Of a DNA stretch of 64,000 bases, positions 41,345 to 51,682 are shown one piece after another. The translations under genes were made by a program, and so were the position numbers. The DNA is from Shewanella xiamenensis (GTDB taxonomy: Bacteria; Pseudomonadota; Gammaproteobacteria; Enterobacterales; Shewanellaceae). Where the stretch lies: assembly GCF_014647135.1 (NCBI RefSeq), contig NZ_BMOP01000007.1, positions 1 to 64,000 of the forward strand. The letters are read 5' to 3'. Within the stretch, counting starts at the first letter, position 1. The number at the start of each line of letters is the position of its first letter. Under the pieces are notes generated by a model. That model was not told the DNA's origin. It worked only from the letters and a program-made list of their open reading frames with translations, and did no database searches.

Positions 41345-42865
41345 TTAGAAGAAACCGAGCGGATTGATATCGTAGCTGACTAACAGGTTTTTGGTGTTTT
41401 GATAGTGATTGAGCATCATCTTGTGGGTTTCACGGCCGATGCCAGACTTTTTATAACCGCCAAAGGCCGCGTGGGCAGGATAGGCGTGGTAGCAGTTAAT
41501 CCAAACGCGACCCGCTTGAATGCCTCTGCCCATACGTTGGGCACGGTTCATATCCCGAGTCCACACGCCTGCGCCTAGGCCATATTCGGTATCGTTGGCA
41601 ATTGCTAAGGCTTCGGCTTCATCCTTGAAGGTGGTGACCGAAATAACCGGACCGAAGATTTCCTCTTGGAAAATCCGCATCTTATTATGGCCTTTCATGA
41701 TCGTTGGGCTGATGTAATAGCCTTTGCTTTGATCGCCTTCGAGCTGGCAGAGCGAGCCGCCTAAGAGCACCTGCGCGCCTTCATCTTTACCAATGGCAAG
41801 GTAACTTAAGATCTTATCGAATTGTTCCTGTGAGGCCTGCGCGCCCACTTGGGTGGCGGTATCCAGCGGGTTGCCCTGCTTGATGGTTTGCGCACGGGCG
41901 AGCACTTTTTCGATAAAGCGATCGTAAATCGACTCTTGGATCAGCACCCTTGATGGGCAAGTGCAGACTTCACCTTGGTTGAAGAAGGCCAGCAACATGC
42001 CTTCGACGGCCTTATCTAAATACTCGTCTTCGTGGTCCATCACATCGGCGAAATACAGGTTAGGCGATTTACCGCCGAGTTCTACTGTCGATGGGATCAG
42101 TGATTCGGCGGCACATTTTAAGATGTGGTAACCGACTTCGGTGGAACCAGTAAAGGCCAGTTTAGCGATGCGTTTGCTGGTGGCGAGGGCTTGGCCCGCT
42201 TCGGCGCCAAATCCGTTGACGACGTTGAGGATGCCGGGCGGCAGCAGATCTTCAATCAGTTCGAGTAGCACAAGGATAGAGACCGGCGTTTGCTCGGCGG
42301 GTTTGAGTACCACACAGTTACCTGCGGCGAGCGCGGGGGCGATTTTCCATGCTGCCATTAATAGCGGGAAGTTCCACGGGATGATTTGCCCGACGACACC
42401 TAAAGGTTCAGGGAAGTGATAGCTGACGGTGTTGCCATCAATATCGGCGGCGCTGCCTTCCTGTGCTCGAATGCAGCCAGCGAAGTAACGGAAGTGGTCT
42501 ACAAACAGAGGCAAGTCGGCGTTGAGAGTTTCACGCACCGCTTTGCCGTTTTCCCAGGTTTCGGCAACGGCTAAGTATTCGAGATTTTGCTCAACGCGAT
42601 CGGCGATACGCAGCAGTAAATTCGCACGCTCGGTGACTGAGGTTTTGCCCCAAGCATCCTTAGCGGCATGGGCCGCATCGAGCGCCAGTTCGATATCGCG
42701 ATAGTCGGAGCGGGGAATTTTACAGAAGTTTTGACCATTGACGGGGGAGCGATTATCGAAGTATTCGCCGTTAACTGGGGCGACCCATTTGCCACCGATA
42801 AAGTTGGCGTATTTTTCTTTGAAGTTAACGATGGCACCAGGAGTTCCGGGTTGAGCATAAATCAT
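41345..42865 (-). CDS. Aldehyde dehydrogenase (ExaC/AldB type)
   Basis: A 506-aa NAD(P)-dependent aldehyde dehydrogenase. Catalytic Cys301 is in NQGEVC and the general-base Glu262 in [14 protein letters not shown] and the GSTEVG cofactor loop are intact. Closest in pattern to ExaC/AldB acetaldehyde dehydrogenases. The start is MIYAQPG at 42865 with AAGGA upstream; 27 extra codons upstream are not credible. A sigma-54 promoter lies ~170 bp upstream and a sigma-54 activator is divergent, so expression is likely induced by an alcohol or aldehyde. Confidence 0.93.
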   Translation of the reverse strand: MIYAQPGTPGAIVNFKEKYANFIGGKWVAPVNGEYFDNRSPVNGQNFCKIPRSDYRDIELALDAAHAAKDAWGKTSVTERANLLLRIADRVEQNLEYLAVAETWENGKAVRETLNADLPLFVDHFRYFAGCIRAQEGSAADIDGNTVSYHFPEPLGVVGQIIPWNFPLLMAAWKIAPALAAGNCVVLKPAEQTPVSILVLLELIEDLLPPGILNVVNGFGAEAGQALATSKRIAKLAFTGSTEVGYHILKCAAESLIPSTVELGGKSPNLYFADVMDHEDEYLDKAVEGMLLAFFNQGEVCTCPSRVLIQESIYDRFIEKVLARAQTIKQGNPLDTATQVGAQASQEQFDKILSYLAIGKDEGAQVLLGGSLCQLEGDQSKGYYISPTIMKGHNKMRIFQEEIFGPVISVTTFKDEAEALAIANDTEYGLGAGVWTRDMNRAQRMGRGIQAGRVWINCYHAYPAHAAFGGYKKSGIGRETHKMMLNHYQNTKNLLVSYDINPLGFF

Positions 42866-43049
42866 AGTGTTATTCCTTCTGTGGCTGCCGAAAACGTTAA
42901 ATGTGTAGCGTCTCAGCATGGGTCTTGTTGAAATAGGTTTGAGCACTGTTGTTATTTTTATCCTTTGCCAATCGGATTGACTGACAAAGTTGTTGATTAA
43001 GTTGGTGTTCTCTTACGCAACACTTGAGTACTGCGTATAAACGGATATC

Positions 43050-43064
43050 GCAAGGACAGTGCCA
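43050..43064 (-). promoter_or_regulatory. Sigma-54 (-24/-12) promoter for aldehyde dehydrogenase
   Basis: On the minus strand the sequence reads TTGGCACTGTCCTTGCGA: a perfect TGGCAC-N5-TTGC. The -24 element is 43064-43059 and the -12 element 43053-43050. It points at the aldehyde dehydrogenase gene, leaving a ~170-nt leader. The divergent gene encodes a GAFTGA-type activator, which is the required partner for this promoter class. Confidence 0.85.
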
Positions 43065-43173
43065 AACTGGCAGGAGTTGTACACTTGTTGAGCTAACAGT
43101 ATGATGAAAAGCTAATTTTGCAGATCCAAAATAATAGGGCGCTCACGGAAGGAAAGGTGCCCTGTGGTCATTT

Positions 43174-43201
43174 TGTCATCCAACGACACACCATAGGTGT
43201 G
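43174..43201. promoter_or_regulatory. Palindromes, candidate activator (UAS) sites
   Basis: Two inverted repeats lie side by side: TGTC-N7-GACA (43174-43188) and CACACC-ATA-GGTGTG (43187-43201), the latter a perfect 15-bp palindrome. They are ~110-140 bp upstream of the sigma-54 promoter, the usual distance for enhancer-type activators. They also sit just ahead of the activator's own start, so autoregulation is possible. Binding by this regulator is inferred. Confidence 0.6.
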
Positions 43202-43206
43202 CCGAA

Positions 43207-45093
43207 ATGGAACAGCGCTCGGGGAGCACGGCTATGACAGCAAAACCGCATTTTCCAACAATACAACCATGGCTAGCCGATTCGTGGCAACGCAGTATCG
43301 GCGCTGGCTTGTCGGAGTTTTATGCTGGTGAGGATCTCAGGCTCACGCGCGCAGAGCTCAAACATAAACATGAGCAATATCAGCAGCTCATCGAGCTGGT
43401 GCAATCCCATGCTTTACCCTTATTTAACCAACTCATGGCGCAATCCAATAGCCGATTATTGCTCTCCGATGCTGACGGTTATGTGCTTAAACATTGGGGC
43501 GTGAGTCGTTATTCCACTAAGTTAGCGGATGTAGCGCTTGATATTGGGGTTAACTGGCTTGAACAGTATAAAGGCACCAATGCTATAGGTACGGCGCTCA
43601 TGGCCAAACAGGCGGTGTCAGTGGTCGGTGAGCAGCATTTTATCCGCCAAAATCGTTTTATGAGTTGCACTGCTTGCCCTATTTTTTCACCCCAAGGCGA
43701 GATGCTCGGAGTGCTCGATATCACCAGTGAGCAACAGCGGCATTCACAGCAGACTTTAATGTTAGTGTCGAGTCTGGCGCAGCAGGTTGAGACTGCGTTG
43801 TTGTGTCATCTGCCCGATAGTCACTATCGGATTGATTTAGCAGCCGAGCCGAGTTTATTAAGTTCTGGCTGGCAAGGCATCGTGATCGCCGACAGTGATG
43901 GACGAATTGTGGGTTGTAATCCCATGGCAAAACAATTGCTGACTCAAGCCAAGCTGGGCGATAGCCTAGAGCTGCATTTGGGAGATAGCTGGGCGCGAGC
44001 GGGGGGCTTCAATCGGGATTTGGCCCTGCACTTACAGACTCAGGCGTTGGGTGTTACGCAGACCAAAAGTGCGAAGACGATTCAAGATAAGCCGCAGAGT
44101 CAATTGGGGGTAAGGTTTCGCGATCCTTTGCTTGAGCGGGCTTGGCAGCAAGCGAATAAGGTCATCACTAAACAAATCCCTTTGCTGGTGCTCGGTGAAA
44201 CTGGGGTGGGTAAAGAGCAGTTTGTCAAAAAACTCCATGCCCAGAGTTCGCGTCGCGCGCAGCCGTTAGTGGCGGTGAATTGCGCCGCCTTGCCCGCGGA
44301 GTTAGTTGAGTCTGAGTTATTTGGCTATCAGGCAGGGGCTTTTACTGGCGCTAATCGAACTGGTTTTATCGGTAAGATCCGCCAAGCCCACGGTGGCTTT
44401 TTATTCCTCGATGAAATTGGCGAGATGCCACTGGCGGCGCAAAGCCGGTTACTCCGGGTGCTGCAGGAGCGTGAGGTCGTTCCTGTCGGCAGTAATCAAA
44501 GTGTTAAGGTCGATATTCAGATCATCGCCGCGACCCATATGGATTTAGAGTCGCTGGTGTCGCAGGGATTGTTCCGTCAGGATTTGTTTTATCGGCTGAA
44601 TGGATTGCAAGTGCGATTACCTGCGCTGCGTGAGCGGCAGGATATTGAGCGTATTATCCATAAATTGCACCGCCGTCACCGCAGCGGCCCACAAACCTTG
44701 TGTGCTGAGTTATTGGCGCAACTGATGCGTTACGATTGGCCCGGCAACCTAAGGGAGCTGGATAACCTAATGCAGGTGGCGTGTTTGATGGCCGAAGGTG
44801 AGGCCGTACTCGAGATAAATCATCTCCCCGATTACCTGGCTCAAAAGCTCATGGATCTGGCGTGTGAGCTGCACACCTTAACTGAGGCTGTCGAAGCAGA
44901 AGTAACGGCGCATCCGCACGAACTGGCCGAGTCTAGCTCCGCCACCATCGACTCGCTCCATGGAACCATAAATCTGAACGTATTGCAGGCTTACCGTACT
45001 TGCGAGGGCAATGTGAGCCAATGTGCTAAGCGTTTGGGGATTAGCCGTAATGCCTTGTATCGCAAATTAAAACAGCTAGGGATTAAGAATTAA
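43207..45093 (+). CDS. Sigma-54-dependent activator (AcoR-like)
   Basis: A 628-aa enhancer-binding protein. An N-terminal GAF sensor region (about 60-205, with [12 protein letters not shown]), a PAS-like stretch (222-280), then the AAA+ core: Walker A GETGVGKE (330-337), the sigma-54 contact loop GAFTGA (377-382) and Walker B FLFLDE (398-403). A Fis-type HTH ends the protein ([25 protein letters not shown]). This is the AcoR layout that responds to small alcohols or aldehydes. Start is ATG 43207 or 43234. Divergent from the aldehyde dehydrogenase gene. Confidence 0.9.
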   Translation: MEQRSGSTAMTAKPHFPTIQPWLADSWQRSIGAGLSEFYAGEDLRLTRAELKHKHEQYQQLIELVQSHALPLFNQLMAQSNSRLLLSDADGYVLKHWGVSRYSTKLADVALDIGVNWLEQYKGTNAIGTALMAKQAVSVVGEQHFIRQNRFMSCTACPIFSPQGEMLGVLDITSEQQRHSQQTLMLVSSLAQQVETALLCHLPDSHYRIDLAAEPSLLSSGWQGIVIADSDGRIVGCNPMAKQLLTQAKLGDSLELHLGDSWARAGGFNRDLALHLQTQALGVTQTKSAKTIQDKPQSQLGVRFRDPLLERAWQQANKVITKQIPLLVLGETGVGKEQFVKKLHAQSSRRAQPLVAVNCAALPAELVESELFGYQAGAFTGANRTGFIGKIRQAHGGFLFLDEIGEMPLAAQSRLLRVLQEREVVPVGSNQSVKVDIQIIAATHMDLESLVSQGLFRQDLFYRLNGLQVRLPALRERQDIERIIHKLHRRHRSGPQTLCAELLAQLMRYDWPGNLRELDNLMQVACLMAEGEAVLEINHLPDYLAQKLMDLACELHTLTEAVEAEVTAHPHELAESSSATIDSLHGTINLNVLQAYRTCEGNVSQCAKRLGISRNALYRKLKQLGIKN

Positions 45094-45111
45094 CGGCAGT
45101 TGGTTGTTGAT

Positions 45112-45153
45112 AATATAAGCCCCGCTAACAGTGTTAGCGGGGCTTATATTTTT
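45112..45153. terminator. Bidirectional terminator, activator / cpxA
   Basis: A perfect 18-bp stem (AATATAAGCCCCGCTAAC with its complement) closes over a 3-base loop AGT at 45130-45132, followed rightward by TTT and leftward by TTAT. It lies between convergent genes and ends right at the cpxA stop. Confidence 0.9.
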
Positions 45154-46501
45154 AGGTCGGTAAACTGATATTGACTTCAAGGCCGTGTGGCTGACGATTC
45201 TCGGCTCTGATTTTGCCTTTATGGGCGCTAATGGCTGCTTCGGTAATGGCGAGTCCTAGGCCCCAACCACCGCTTTCCCGCTGCCTTGCCGAATCGGGGC
45301 GATAGAAGGGTTTAAAAATCGCTTCAAGTTCAGCAGGATCTATCCCCGGGCCATCGTCTTTAATGGTGATCTGCACTTGGCCGCTGGCTTGGCTCGCGTG
45401 CAGGTGAATATCGCTCTGGGCATAACGAATCGCGTTGCGTAGCAGGTTTTCTATCGCACGGGACAAGGATTTAGGATAATGGCTGAGCTCGATGGCTTCA
45501 TCTATATCGATAGTGATCTTTTTGCCCTGTTGATCGGCTTCAAACTCGGCGTCATCCAATACTTGGCTTAGCGACTCGGCTAAGCCAAGGCGCACCTTAG
45601 TCTCATTGGTGCTAAGTTTGACCCGCGATAGCTCCAGCAGCTCGGCAATCAATTGTTCTAATTGCTCGGCCTCGTAGGCAATGCGGTCGGTTTCAGTGGT
45701 CTGCTGGCCTTTCTTGCGGGCCAGTGCCAGTGACAATTGCAGGCGGGTCAGTGGGGTGCGCAGTTCGTGGGAAATATCACCCATCAAACGTTGTTGATTT
45801 TTGACCATGGCCTCAATCGAGTCCGCCATGCTGTTAAATGCAGTGGCGAGTTGGCCGATTTCATCGTTACGTTGGGTGGTTGCTTTATCCACCCGATTGC
45901 TGAGATCACCTTCTGCGAGGGCATCTGCACTTTTCTTGAGTGAACTGAGTGGCTTACCCAAATGCCAAGCGAGTAGGGCGCAGAGTAATCCCGACAGCAG
46001 TATGGCCAAACTGAGGGTGAGTAGTTTGTTTTCGATAAAGAAGAAGAACCAGGGCCGAGGATGAATATCTGGCAGTCGACCATAGAGAAAATAGGTTTCT
46101 CCCTCCAGAGTAAATTGGTGTGGGCCAAATACTAATTCATCTTTAAATTGGTGGCTAATTGGCTGTTTTTCTTCATCGGCCATCAGCATAAAACTGCGTA
46201 CACCACGGCTGATTCTATTGGTGTTAATCACTTGGCCTTGGCTATTGGTGAGATACAGCCGCAGTGGTTTGCCTTCCATATCTCGATGCCTCTCCCAGCG
46301 GCGCAGAAAATCGGACTTAAGCAGAGTTGGATTTTCTTGAATGCGCTGCGCTACGGTCGCCAGTACTTTTTGCAGGTGGGGCGGTATTGGGGCGCGGTCG
46401 TGATTTTGTTGCAACAAAGGCAACAGCCCGACTAAGGCAATAATCAACGAACTACAGAGCCAAAATCCGAGCAGTAATTTGATAAATAAGCGATTAGGCA
46501 C
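45152..46501 (-). CDS. cpxA: Envelope-stress sensor kinase CpxA
   Basis: A 449-aa histidine kinase. Two transmembrane segments (about 7-28 and 158-180) flank a periplasmic sensor domain; HAMP follows (about 180-232). The dimerisation helix has GDISHELRTPLTRLQL and the catalytic domain LLRNAIRYA and GWGLGLAI. The HELRTPLTRLQL box and pairing with a CpxR-type regulator and a divergent CpxP/Spy-like gene support CpxA. It senses misfolded envelope proteins in relatives. Lies 14 bp after cpxR. Confidence 0.88.
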   Translation of the reverse strand: MPNRLFIKLLLGFWLCSSLIIALVGLLPLLQQNHDRAPIPPHLQKVLATVAQRIQENPTLLKSDFLRRWERHRDMEGKPLRLYLTNSQGQVINTNRISRGVRSFMLMADEEKQPISHQFKDELVFGPHQFTLEGETYFLYGRLPDIHPRPWFFFFIENKLLTLSLAILLSGLLCALLAWHLGKPLSSLKKSADALAEGDLSNRVDKATTQRNDEIGQLATAFNSMADSIEAMVKNQQRLMGDISHELRTPLTRLQLSLALARKKGQQTTETDRIAYEAEQLEQLIAELLELSRVKLSTNETKVRLGLAESLSQVLDDAEFEADQQGKKITIDIDEAIELSHYPKSLSRAIENLLRNAIRYAQSDIHLHASQASGQVQITIKDDGPGIDPAELEAIFKPFYRPDSARQRESGGWGLGLAITEAAISAHKGKIRAENRQPHGLEVNISLPT

Positions 46502-46515
46502 AGTTGTTCCCGCCG

Positions 46516-47202
46516 TTATGGTAACCAGATATAACCTTTGCCACGTATAGTTTTCACCCTGGGTCTGCCATCGCTGCGCTCGGGAAGTTTTTTACGTAGA
46601 TTCGAGAGGTGCATGTCTAGGCTGCGATCGAATGGCATCAATTTTTTACCCAGCACAATTTCATTGAGCTCTTCTTTATTCATCAACTCGCCAGCATGGA
46701 GCGCTAAGGTGTGCAGCAGAGTAAATTCTGTGCCCGTGAGGATGATCAGTTGCTCATTGCAATAGGCCTCTTGGCGAGTGGGATCTAAACGCAAATCACC
46801 AAACTCTTGCGCCGGGGTGGCGTGGATTTCTTGGGCGGTTAAGTGTGAGCGGCGAATAATGGCGCGAATACGGGCGATAAGCTCCCTGTCATTGAAGGGC
46901 TTAGGTAAATAGTCATCGGCACCGATCTCAAGCCCTACCACTCGGTCAATCTCGTCGCCTCTGGCGGTGAGCATCAACACGGGTGTTTGCTTGTGTTGCC
47001 GCAGGGCGCGAAGCACTTCAAAGCCATTTAATTTAGGCAACATGACATCGAGTAAGATCAAATCGTAATCTGCAGCCAAGGCAAGTTCTAAGCCTTGCTT
47101 GCCATCGTAGGCTAGCGTGAGTTTAAACCCTTCGAGTTCGAGTAATTGTCCAAGGAGTTCTGACAAACCGAGATCATCATCGATTAATAATATCCGACTC
47201 AT
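46516..47202 (-). CDS. cpxR: Envelope-stress response regulator CpxR
   Basis: A 228-aa OmpR-family regulator: receiver with DDD at 8-10 and phospho-acceptor Asp52 in LLDVMLP, Lys in PKPFND, and a winged helix ending VKTIRGKGYIWLP. The start is MSRILLIDD at 47202; a longer frame upstream adds 14 unlikely residues. First gene of cpxRA, divergent from the CpxP/Spy-like gene with a Cpx box between them. Confidence 0.9.
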   Translation of the reverse strand: MSRILLIDDDLGLSELLGQLLELEGFKLTLAYDGKQGLELALAADYDLILLDVMLPKLNGFEVLRALRQHKQTPVLMLTARGDEIDRVVGLEIGADDYLPKPFNDRELIARIRAIIRRSHLTAQEIHATPAQEFGDLRLDPTRQEAYCNEQLIILTGTEFTLLHTLALHAGELMNKEELNEIVLGKKLMPFDRSLDMHLSNLRKKLPERSDGRPRVKTIRGKGYIWLP

Positions 47203-47320
47203 AGTGTTCCTTAATCTGGGTGAACGGGTGCTGCAGACCGGCATGGGCTCAGTAAATCGCAGGCACTTTTAGTACTTTGCCTGAGTATACCCCTTTTGAT
47301 GTCAATTGCTGTGTAGCAAT

Positions 47321-47335
47321 GTAAGCCAAAGTAAA
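47321..47335. promoter_or_regulatory. CpxR box
   Basis: GTAAGCCAAAGTAAA contains two GTAA half-sites in direct repeat, ten bases apart, the arrangement recognised by phosphorylated CpxR. It lies in the 356-bp region between the divergent cpxR and cpxP/spy-like genes, ~120 bp from cpxR and ~225 bp from the other start. It may control both. The rest of this gap holds no recognised gene. Confidence 0.65.
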
Positions 47336-47558
47336 GAATAGAGAATCTGTTTTACCTAAGCGAGTTCAAGAGTCGAGTTTCTGCTCTTTAAGGTGGTTCG
47401 GGTATGGTTATTGGCGCAACTTTACACTGATTTACTCAGGTCACGACCTCACTTACATATGAGGCTTTAGACTGTTATCGTCGAAAGTGATTCGGCTTTT
47501 AAAAGGGTCGTCACTATTTCTTATCTTTACAACATGAAGTTGAATTATTGAGGTTAAT

Positions 47559-48050
47559 ATGATGAAAAGATTATCTCCTTTAAAAGCAGGTCTATTTGCC
47601 ATCTTAGCAAGTTCCGCAGTATTGGCGACAGCAGTGAGTGCTGAGCCTAGCCAAGGCTGTGATCATTCTCGTGGTGAGTTTCATAAACGTGGCGATCGCA
47701 TGGAGCATGATGGCATGCATAGAATGTTCGAAGGATTAGACTTAACTGATGCACAAAAAGCAGACATTAAAAAACTGTTTGCTGAGCAACGTGCAGCACG
47801 TAGTGATGATAGACCTTCGAAGGAAGAGCGTTTAGCGCACCGAACTGAAATGCATGGGTTGATCACCTCGGCCACCTTCGATGAGGCGCAAGCTAAGGCA
47901 CTGCTGAGTGCTCAGCAGGAAAAACGTCTAACGCAAGCGATTGAAAGGATGAAGATGCAGAATCAAATTTACAATCTGCTGACGCCCGAGCAACAAGCTA
48001 AGTTTAAAGCGCGATTTGAAGCACAAGCTGCTAAAGAACCTCGCAGTTAA
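47559..48050 (+). CDS. CpxP/Spy-family periplasmic protein
   Basis: A 163-aa periplasmic protein with a signal peptide (cut near residue 28, VSA before EPSQ). It has the two LTxxQ motifs of the family, LTDAQ near 61 and LTPEQ near 146, in an all-helical cradle rich in Met, Arg and Glu. CpxP restrains CpxA, and Spy is a related chaperone; the context next to cpxRA favours CpxP. Start is ATG 47559 or 47562; ribosome site GAGG. Confidence 0.88.
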   Translation: MMKRLSPLKAGLFAILASSAVLATAVSAEPSQGCDHSRGEFHKRGDRMEHDGMHRMFEGLDLTDAQKADIKKLFAEQRAARSDDRPSKEERLAHRTEMHGLITSATFDEAQAKALLSAQQEKRLTQAIERMKMQNQIYNLLTPEQQAKFKARFEAQAAKEPRS

Positions 48051-48100
48051 GCTTGTAAGCTGATATACAATAGGGTCATAGCTTCCCGATATAGACCCCT

Positions 48101-48991
48101 ATGACTGAAACTTCCCAATACGATTTTTGGGTCAAATTAGCTAGTCGCGCTTCCGTGGCTACTGCTTTGACCCTTATCACAATCAAACTGTTAGCTTGGT
48201 TGTATTCCGGTTCTGCCAGTATGTTGGCATCCTTGACGGATTCATTCGCCGATGCACTCGCCTCGATTATCAATTTTATTGCCATTCGCTATGCTCTCGT
48301 TCCCGCAGATCATGACCACAGATATGGTCACGGCAAAGCTGAGCCATTAGCCTCGCTAGCGCAATCGGCTTTTATTATGGGTTCGGCATTTCTATTGCTA
48401 TTTTATGGCGGCGAACGTTTGCTAAATCCTTCACCCGTTGAAAATGCCACCTTAGGCGTAGTGGTTTCTGTGGTCGCAATTGTGCTGACACTCGCCTTAG
48501 TTTTGCTGCAAAAACGGGCGCTAGCGGCAACGAATAGCACAGTGGTGGAAGCCGATTCGTTGCACTATAAGTCAGATTTATTTCTCAATGCCGCAGTGCT
48601 TTTAGCACTCATATTGTCTCAATATGGCTGGTGGTGGGCGGATGGTCTATTTGCAGTACTGATTGCATGTTACATAGGCCGGCAGGCTTTTGATTTAGGT
48701 TACCGCTCGATTCAAGCATTGTTAGATCGTGAGTTAGATGAAGAAACCCGTCAGCGGATAAAACAAATTGCTAAGGAAGATCCAAGAGTATTAGGGCTTC
48801 ATGATTTACGGACGCGCCAAGCAGGTAAAACCATTTTTATTCAATTCCATTTGGAGTTAGACGGCCATTTAAGCCTAAACGAGGCCCACAGTATTGCTGA
48901 TACCACAGGGCTTAGGGTAAAGGCCGCCTTTGAAGATGCCGAGGTGATTATTCACCAAGATCCCGTACAAGTGGAGCCAACGACTCAATAA
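48101..48991 (+). CDS. fieF: FieF-type cation efflux (CDF) transporter
   Basis: A 296-aa cation diffusion facilitator that exports Zn2+ or Fe2+ in exchange for protons. Six transmembrane segments span residues ~10-200. The intramembrane metal-site pattern (LTDSFAD in helix 2, ADSLHYKSD in helix 5) and the loop DHDHRYGHGKAEPLA are as in FieF/YiiP. A C-terminal cytoplasmic domain (from ~210) has HDLRTRQAG. In E. coli fieF also follows cpxP. Confidence 0.93.
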   Translation: MTETSQYDFWVKLASRASVATALTLITIKLLAWLYSGSASMLASLTDSFADALASIINFIAIRYALVPADHDHRYGHGKAEPLASLAQSAFIMGSAFLLLFYGGERLLNPSPVENATLGVVVSVVAIVLTLALVLLQKRALAATNSTVVEADSLHYKSDLFLNAAVLLALILSQYGWWWADGLFAVLIACYIGRQAFDLGYRSIQALLDRELDEETRQRIKQIAKEDPRVLGLHDLRTRQAGKTIFIQFHLELDGHLSLNEAHSIADTTGLRVKAAFEDAEVIIHQDPVQVEPTTQ

Positions 48992-49038
48992 CTGCGGTAA
49001 AACACTAAAGCGATTATTGACATACCAAAGGAGTGGTT

Positions 49039-49449
49039 ATGCCATGGATGCAGCGGCAGTCTCACCTGTTTGATGCTAATACGCGGCTCATCTACCGTTA
49101 TCATCGATTGTCGACTCGCTTTGAGTTGATTGCCGAGCATGTCCCCAGCGCGAGCAGGGGACTTGACTCAAACCTCTCTGATCATAATCTAGTGAATCTT
49201 CCTATGGGCGTTTGGAGCGAGCTTATCCTGCGTCAATCCTTATATTATTGGCCGAGAATTATTCCGTTCAATATTGCGCAGCGGGAGTATCGACTACATG
49301 TTTGGCCATTATTAATGTGGCGCAGCCGGGTAATTTGTGCACAATCGGGAAAAGTCATGATTAGTGAATGCCTCGATGAGCGAAAACGTCGTTCCCTTAT
49401 TCGTTGGTGTTATTTCGCGATTATGAATGTATTGCGAGTCGTTAGTTAA
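49039..49449 (+). CDS. Unknown 136-aa protein
   Basis: Not recognised. A soluble, basic 136-aa protein without signal or membrane segments, rich in Arg, Trp and Tyr (REYRLHVWPLLMWRSR). AAAGGAG at 49027-49033 is well spaced for ATG 49039; an in-frame GTG at 49033 overlaps the ribosome site and is unlikely. It lies 47 bp after fieF on the same strand, so it could be cotranscribed. Confidence 0.65.
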   Translation: MPWMQRQSHLFDANTRLIYRYHRLSTRFELIAEHVPSASRGLDSNLSDHNLVNLPMGVWSELILRQSLYYWPRIIPFNIAQREYRLHVWPLLMWRSRVICAQSGKVMISECLDERKRRSLIRWCYFAIMNVLRVVS

Positions 49450-49603
49450 TGCTTAAGTCTCTTCTCATACATGCTCGTTTTATTTAAAGCTGAATGCTTT
49501 CTGTATAAAGTGTATTTAACCTTTACAAACTATTACTCTTATTTTGTGTTTGTTATATTATTCGCGGCGTTTACTACTTAAGTTAACTCATTAGGGAAAT
49601 GTA

Positions 49604-50161
49604 ATGAAAAAACTATCTTTAGTTGCGGGTTCTTTACTAGCAGTATTAGTGACAGGCCAAGCTGTAGCGGCAGCTGACACCACAGGTTTTTATGTGGGTG
49701 GTGCACTAAATCGCGTGACTGTTGATGTGCTTGATGATGGAGAAACAGGGACAGGTTTCGGTGTATACGGTGGTTACAACTTTAACGAATGGTTTGGTTT
49801 AGAGGCGAATTTATTTGCAACTGGCGATTTAGGCGATAAGGATGTCGATATTTCTGCGGGTGCACTTACTTTTACACCTAAGTTTACTATGCAAATCAAT
49901 GATATGTTATCAGCTTATGCAAAGGTCGGTGTTGCATCTATGGCTATGAATATTGACGGTTTTGGTTTTGATGAAGATTTCACAGGCTATGGCTGGACCT
50001 ACGGCGTTGGTATTAACGCTGCTGTGACAGAGCATTTAAATGTTCGCTTGAGTTACGATGTTACTAGCGGTGATTTAGACGCTGACCACAATTATTTAAA
50101 TGTGAAAGATATCGATACCGATATTAAACAACTGGCGATTGGTGTGCATTACCAGTTCTAA
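49604..50161 (+). CDS. Outer-membrane beta-barrel protein
   Basis: A 185-aa exported protein. A signal peptide (about 1-22) is followed by alternating beta-strand text starting TTGFYVGGALNR, with GFGVYGGYNFNEWFGLEANLF, and ending in GVHYQF, a terminal Phe that BAM recognises. This fits an eight-stranded OmpA/OmpX-like porin-family barrel. Role unknown, perhaps adhesion or structural. Ribosome site AGGGA; followed by a strong bidirectional terminator. Confidence 0.87.
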   Translation: MKKLSLVAGSLLAVLVTGQAVAAADTTGFYVGGALNRVTVDVLDDGETGTGFGVYGGYNFNEWFGLEANLFATGDLGDKDVDISAGALTFTPKFTMQINDMLSAYAKVGVASMAMNIDGFGFDEDFTGYGWTYGVGINAAVTEHLNVRLSYDVTSGDLDADHNYLNVKDIDTDIKQLAIGVHYQF

Positions 50162-50185
50162 TTATTTAGATTTAATCTAAATAAT

Positions 50186-50216
50186 AAAAAAGGGATAGTG
50201 ATATCCCTTTTTTGCT
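50186..50216. terminator. Bidirectional terminator, barrel gene / ntrC
   Basis: AAAAAAGGGATA and TATCCCTTTTTT pair over 12 bp around GTGA. A- and T-runs on each side let it work in both directions between convergent genes. Confidence 0.88.
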
Positions 50217-50229
50217 TTTAAATGGATGG

Positions 50230-51645
50230 TTAATCCATAGACAATTCTTTCAGTTTTCGCGTTAAAGTATTTCTGCCCCAGCCTAAACGTTTTGCCGCTT
50301 CTTGTTTATGCCCTTGTGTATGTCGCAATGCGGTTTCGAGTAATATGCGCTCAAAGGCAGGCTGTACTTCGGTTAATAAATCGCTATTTCCCTCAGACAG
50401 TTTTTGGTCGATCCACTCGGTGAGTGCCGATTGCCAATCTTGGCTGCCTTTCGCCATTGGATTAATACTGGTAGGTTCCTTAAGTAACTCGGGCGGCAAG
50501 TCTTGGGGCAGGATTTCTTGTCCTGAGGCCATGACGGTGAGCCAGCGACAAGTGTTCTCGAGTTGTCTAACGTTGCCCGGCCATGGCAATTGCGATAGCT
50601 TAGCGGCGGTCTCCTTGGTGAGGATTTTGGCTTCGACACCAATCTCCTTGGCGGCGGAGGCTAAAAAGTGGCTCGCGAGCTGAGGAATATCCTCACGGCG
50701 TTGTGACAGCGGTGGTAAATGGATACGAATCACATTGAGGCGGTGGAATAAGTCTTCCCTAAATCCGCCTTTTAGGACTAATTGCTCAAGATCTTGGTGG
50801 GTGGCAGCAATGATGCGCACATCCACTTGTACAGCACTGTGGCCGCCGACTCGATAAAACTGTCCATCGGCGAGAACCCGTAGCAAACGGGTTTGCACGT
50901 CTAGCGGCATATCGCCGATTTCATCTAAAAACAGGGTGCCGCCGTTAGCTTGCTCAAAGCGCCCTTGACGCACGTTAGCCGCACCAGTAAAGGCGCCTTT
51001 TTCGTGGCCAAACAGTTCTGATTCGATTAAATCCTTGGGAATCGCCGCCATATTCAAGGCGATAAAAGGTTTATCTTTACGCGGACTGTGCTTATGCAGT
51101 GCGCCTGCGACTAGCTCTTTACCTGTGCCTGATTGGCCATTGATCAGTACGCTGATTGAAGAGCGCGACAACCTACCAATGGCACGAAACACTTCCTGCA
51201 TCGCGGGGGCTTCACCGATAATTTCGGGGGTTTTGACTTGAGTTTCCTGCGCCGCTGGCGTTGGACTTTGCTCTGTTGCATGGGTCAGCGCACGCTCAAC
51301 GAGGGAAATTGCTTCATCAATATCAAAGGGTTTTGGCAAATACTCAAACGCCCCAGCTTGATAGGCACTCACGGCACTGTCTAAGTCTGAATGCGCCGTC
51401 ATGATGATAACGGGTATATGCGGATAGTGGATTTGCAGTCTTTCAAGCAGAGTTAAGCCATCGGTGCCCGGCATACGAATATCCGAGACGATGACCCGTG
51501 GTTGGGCAATCTCTAATGCTTGCCAAAGTGATTCGGCCGCAGCAAAGCTGGCGGTGCTGAGTTTAGCGCCTTGGAGCGCTTTTTCGAGCACCCAACGTAT
51601 TGAGCTATCATCGTCGAGGATCCACACTTGTTCACTGATTCGCAT
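50230..51645 (-). CDS. glnG: Nitrogen regulation response regulator NtrC
   Basis: A 471-aa sigma-54 activator: receiver domain with Asp55 in [11 protein letters not shown]+ core with Walker A GQSGTGKE and GAFTGA, and a C-terminal Fis-type HTH ([23 protein letters not shown]). It turns on nitrogen-limitation genes such as glnA. Ribosome site GAGGAAG. It follows ntrB after 37 bp. glnA, often just upstream of ntrB, is not in this window. Confidence 0.95.
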   Translation of the reverse strand: MRISEQVWILDDDSSIRWVLEKALQGAKLSTASFAAAESLWQALEIAQPRVIVSDIRMPGTDGLTLLERLQIHYPHIPVIIMTAHSDLDSAVSAYQAGAFEYLPKPFDIDEAISLVERALTHATEQSPTPAAQETQVKTPEIIGEAPAMQEVFRAIGRLSRSSISVLINGQSGTGKELVAGALHKHSPRKDKPFIALNMAAIPKDLIESELFGHEKGAFTGAANVRQGRFEQANGGTLFLDEIGDMPLDVQTRLLRVLADGQFYRVGGHSAVQVDVRIIAATHQDLEQLVLKGGFREDLFHRLNVIRIHLPPLSQRREDIPQLASHFLASAAKEIGVEAKILTKETAAKLSQLPWPGNVRQLENTCRWLTVMASGQEILPQDLPPELLKEPTSINPMAKGSQDWQSALTEWIDQKLSEGNSDLLTEVQPAFERILLETALRHTQGHKQEAAKRLGWGRNTLTRKLKELSMD

Positions 51646-51682
51646 TTTGCTTCCTCATACGGTATGCGTTTGTTTTGCTTAA

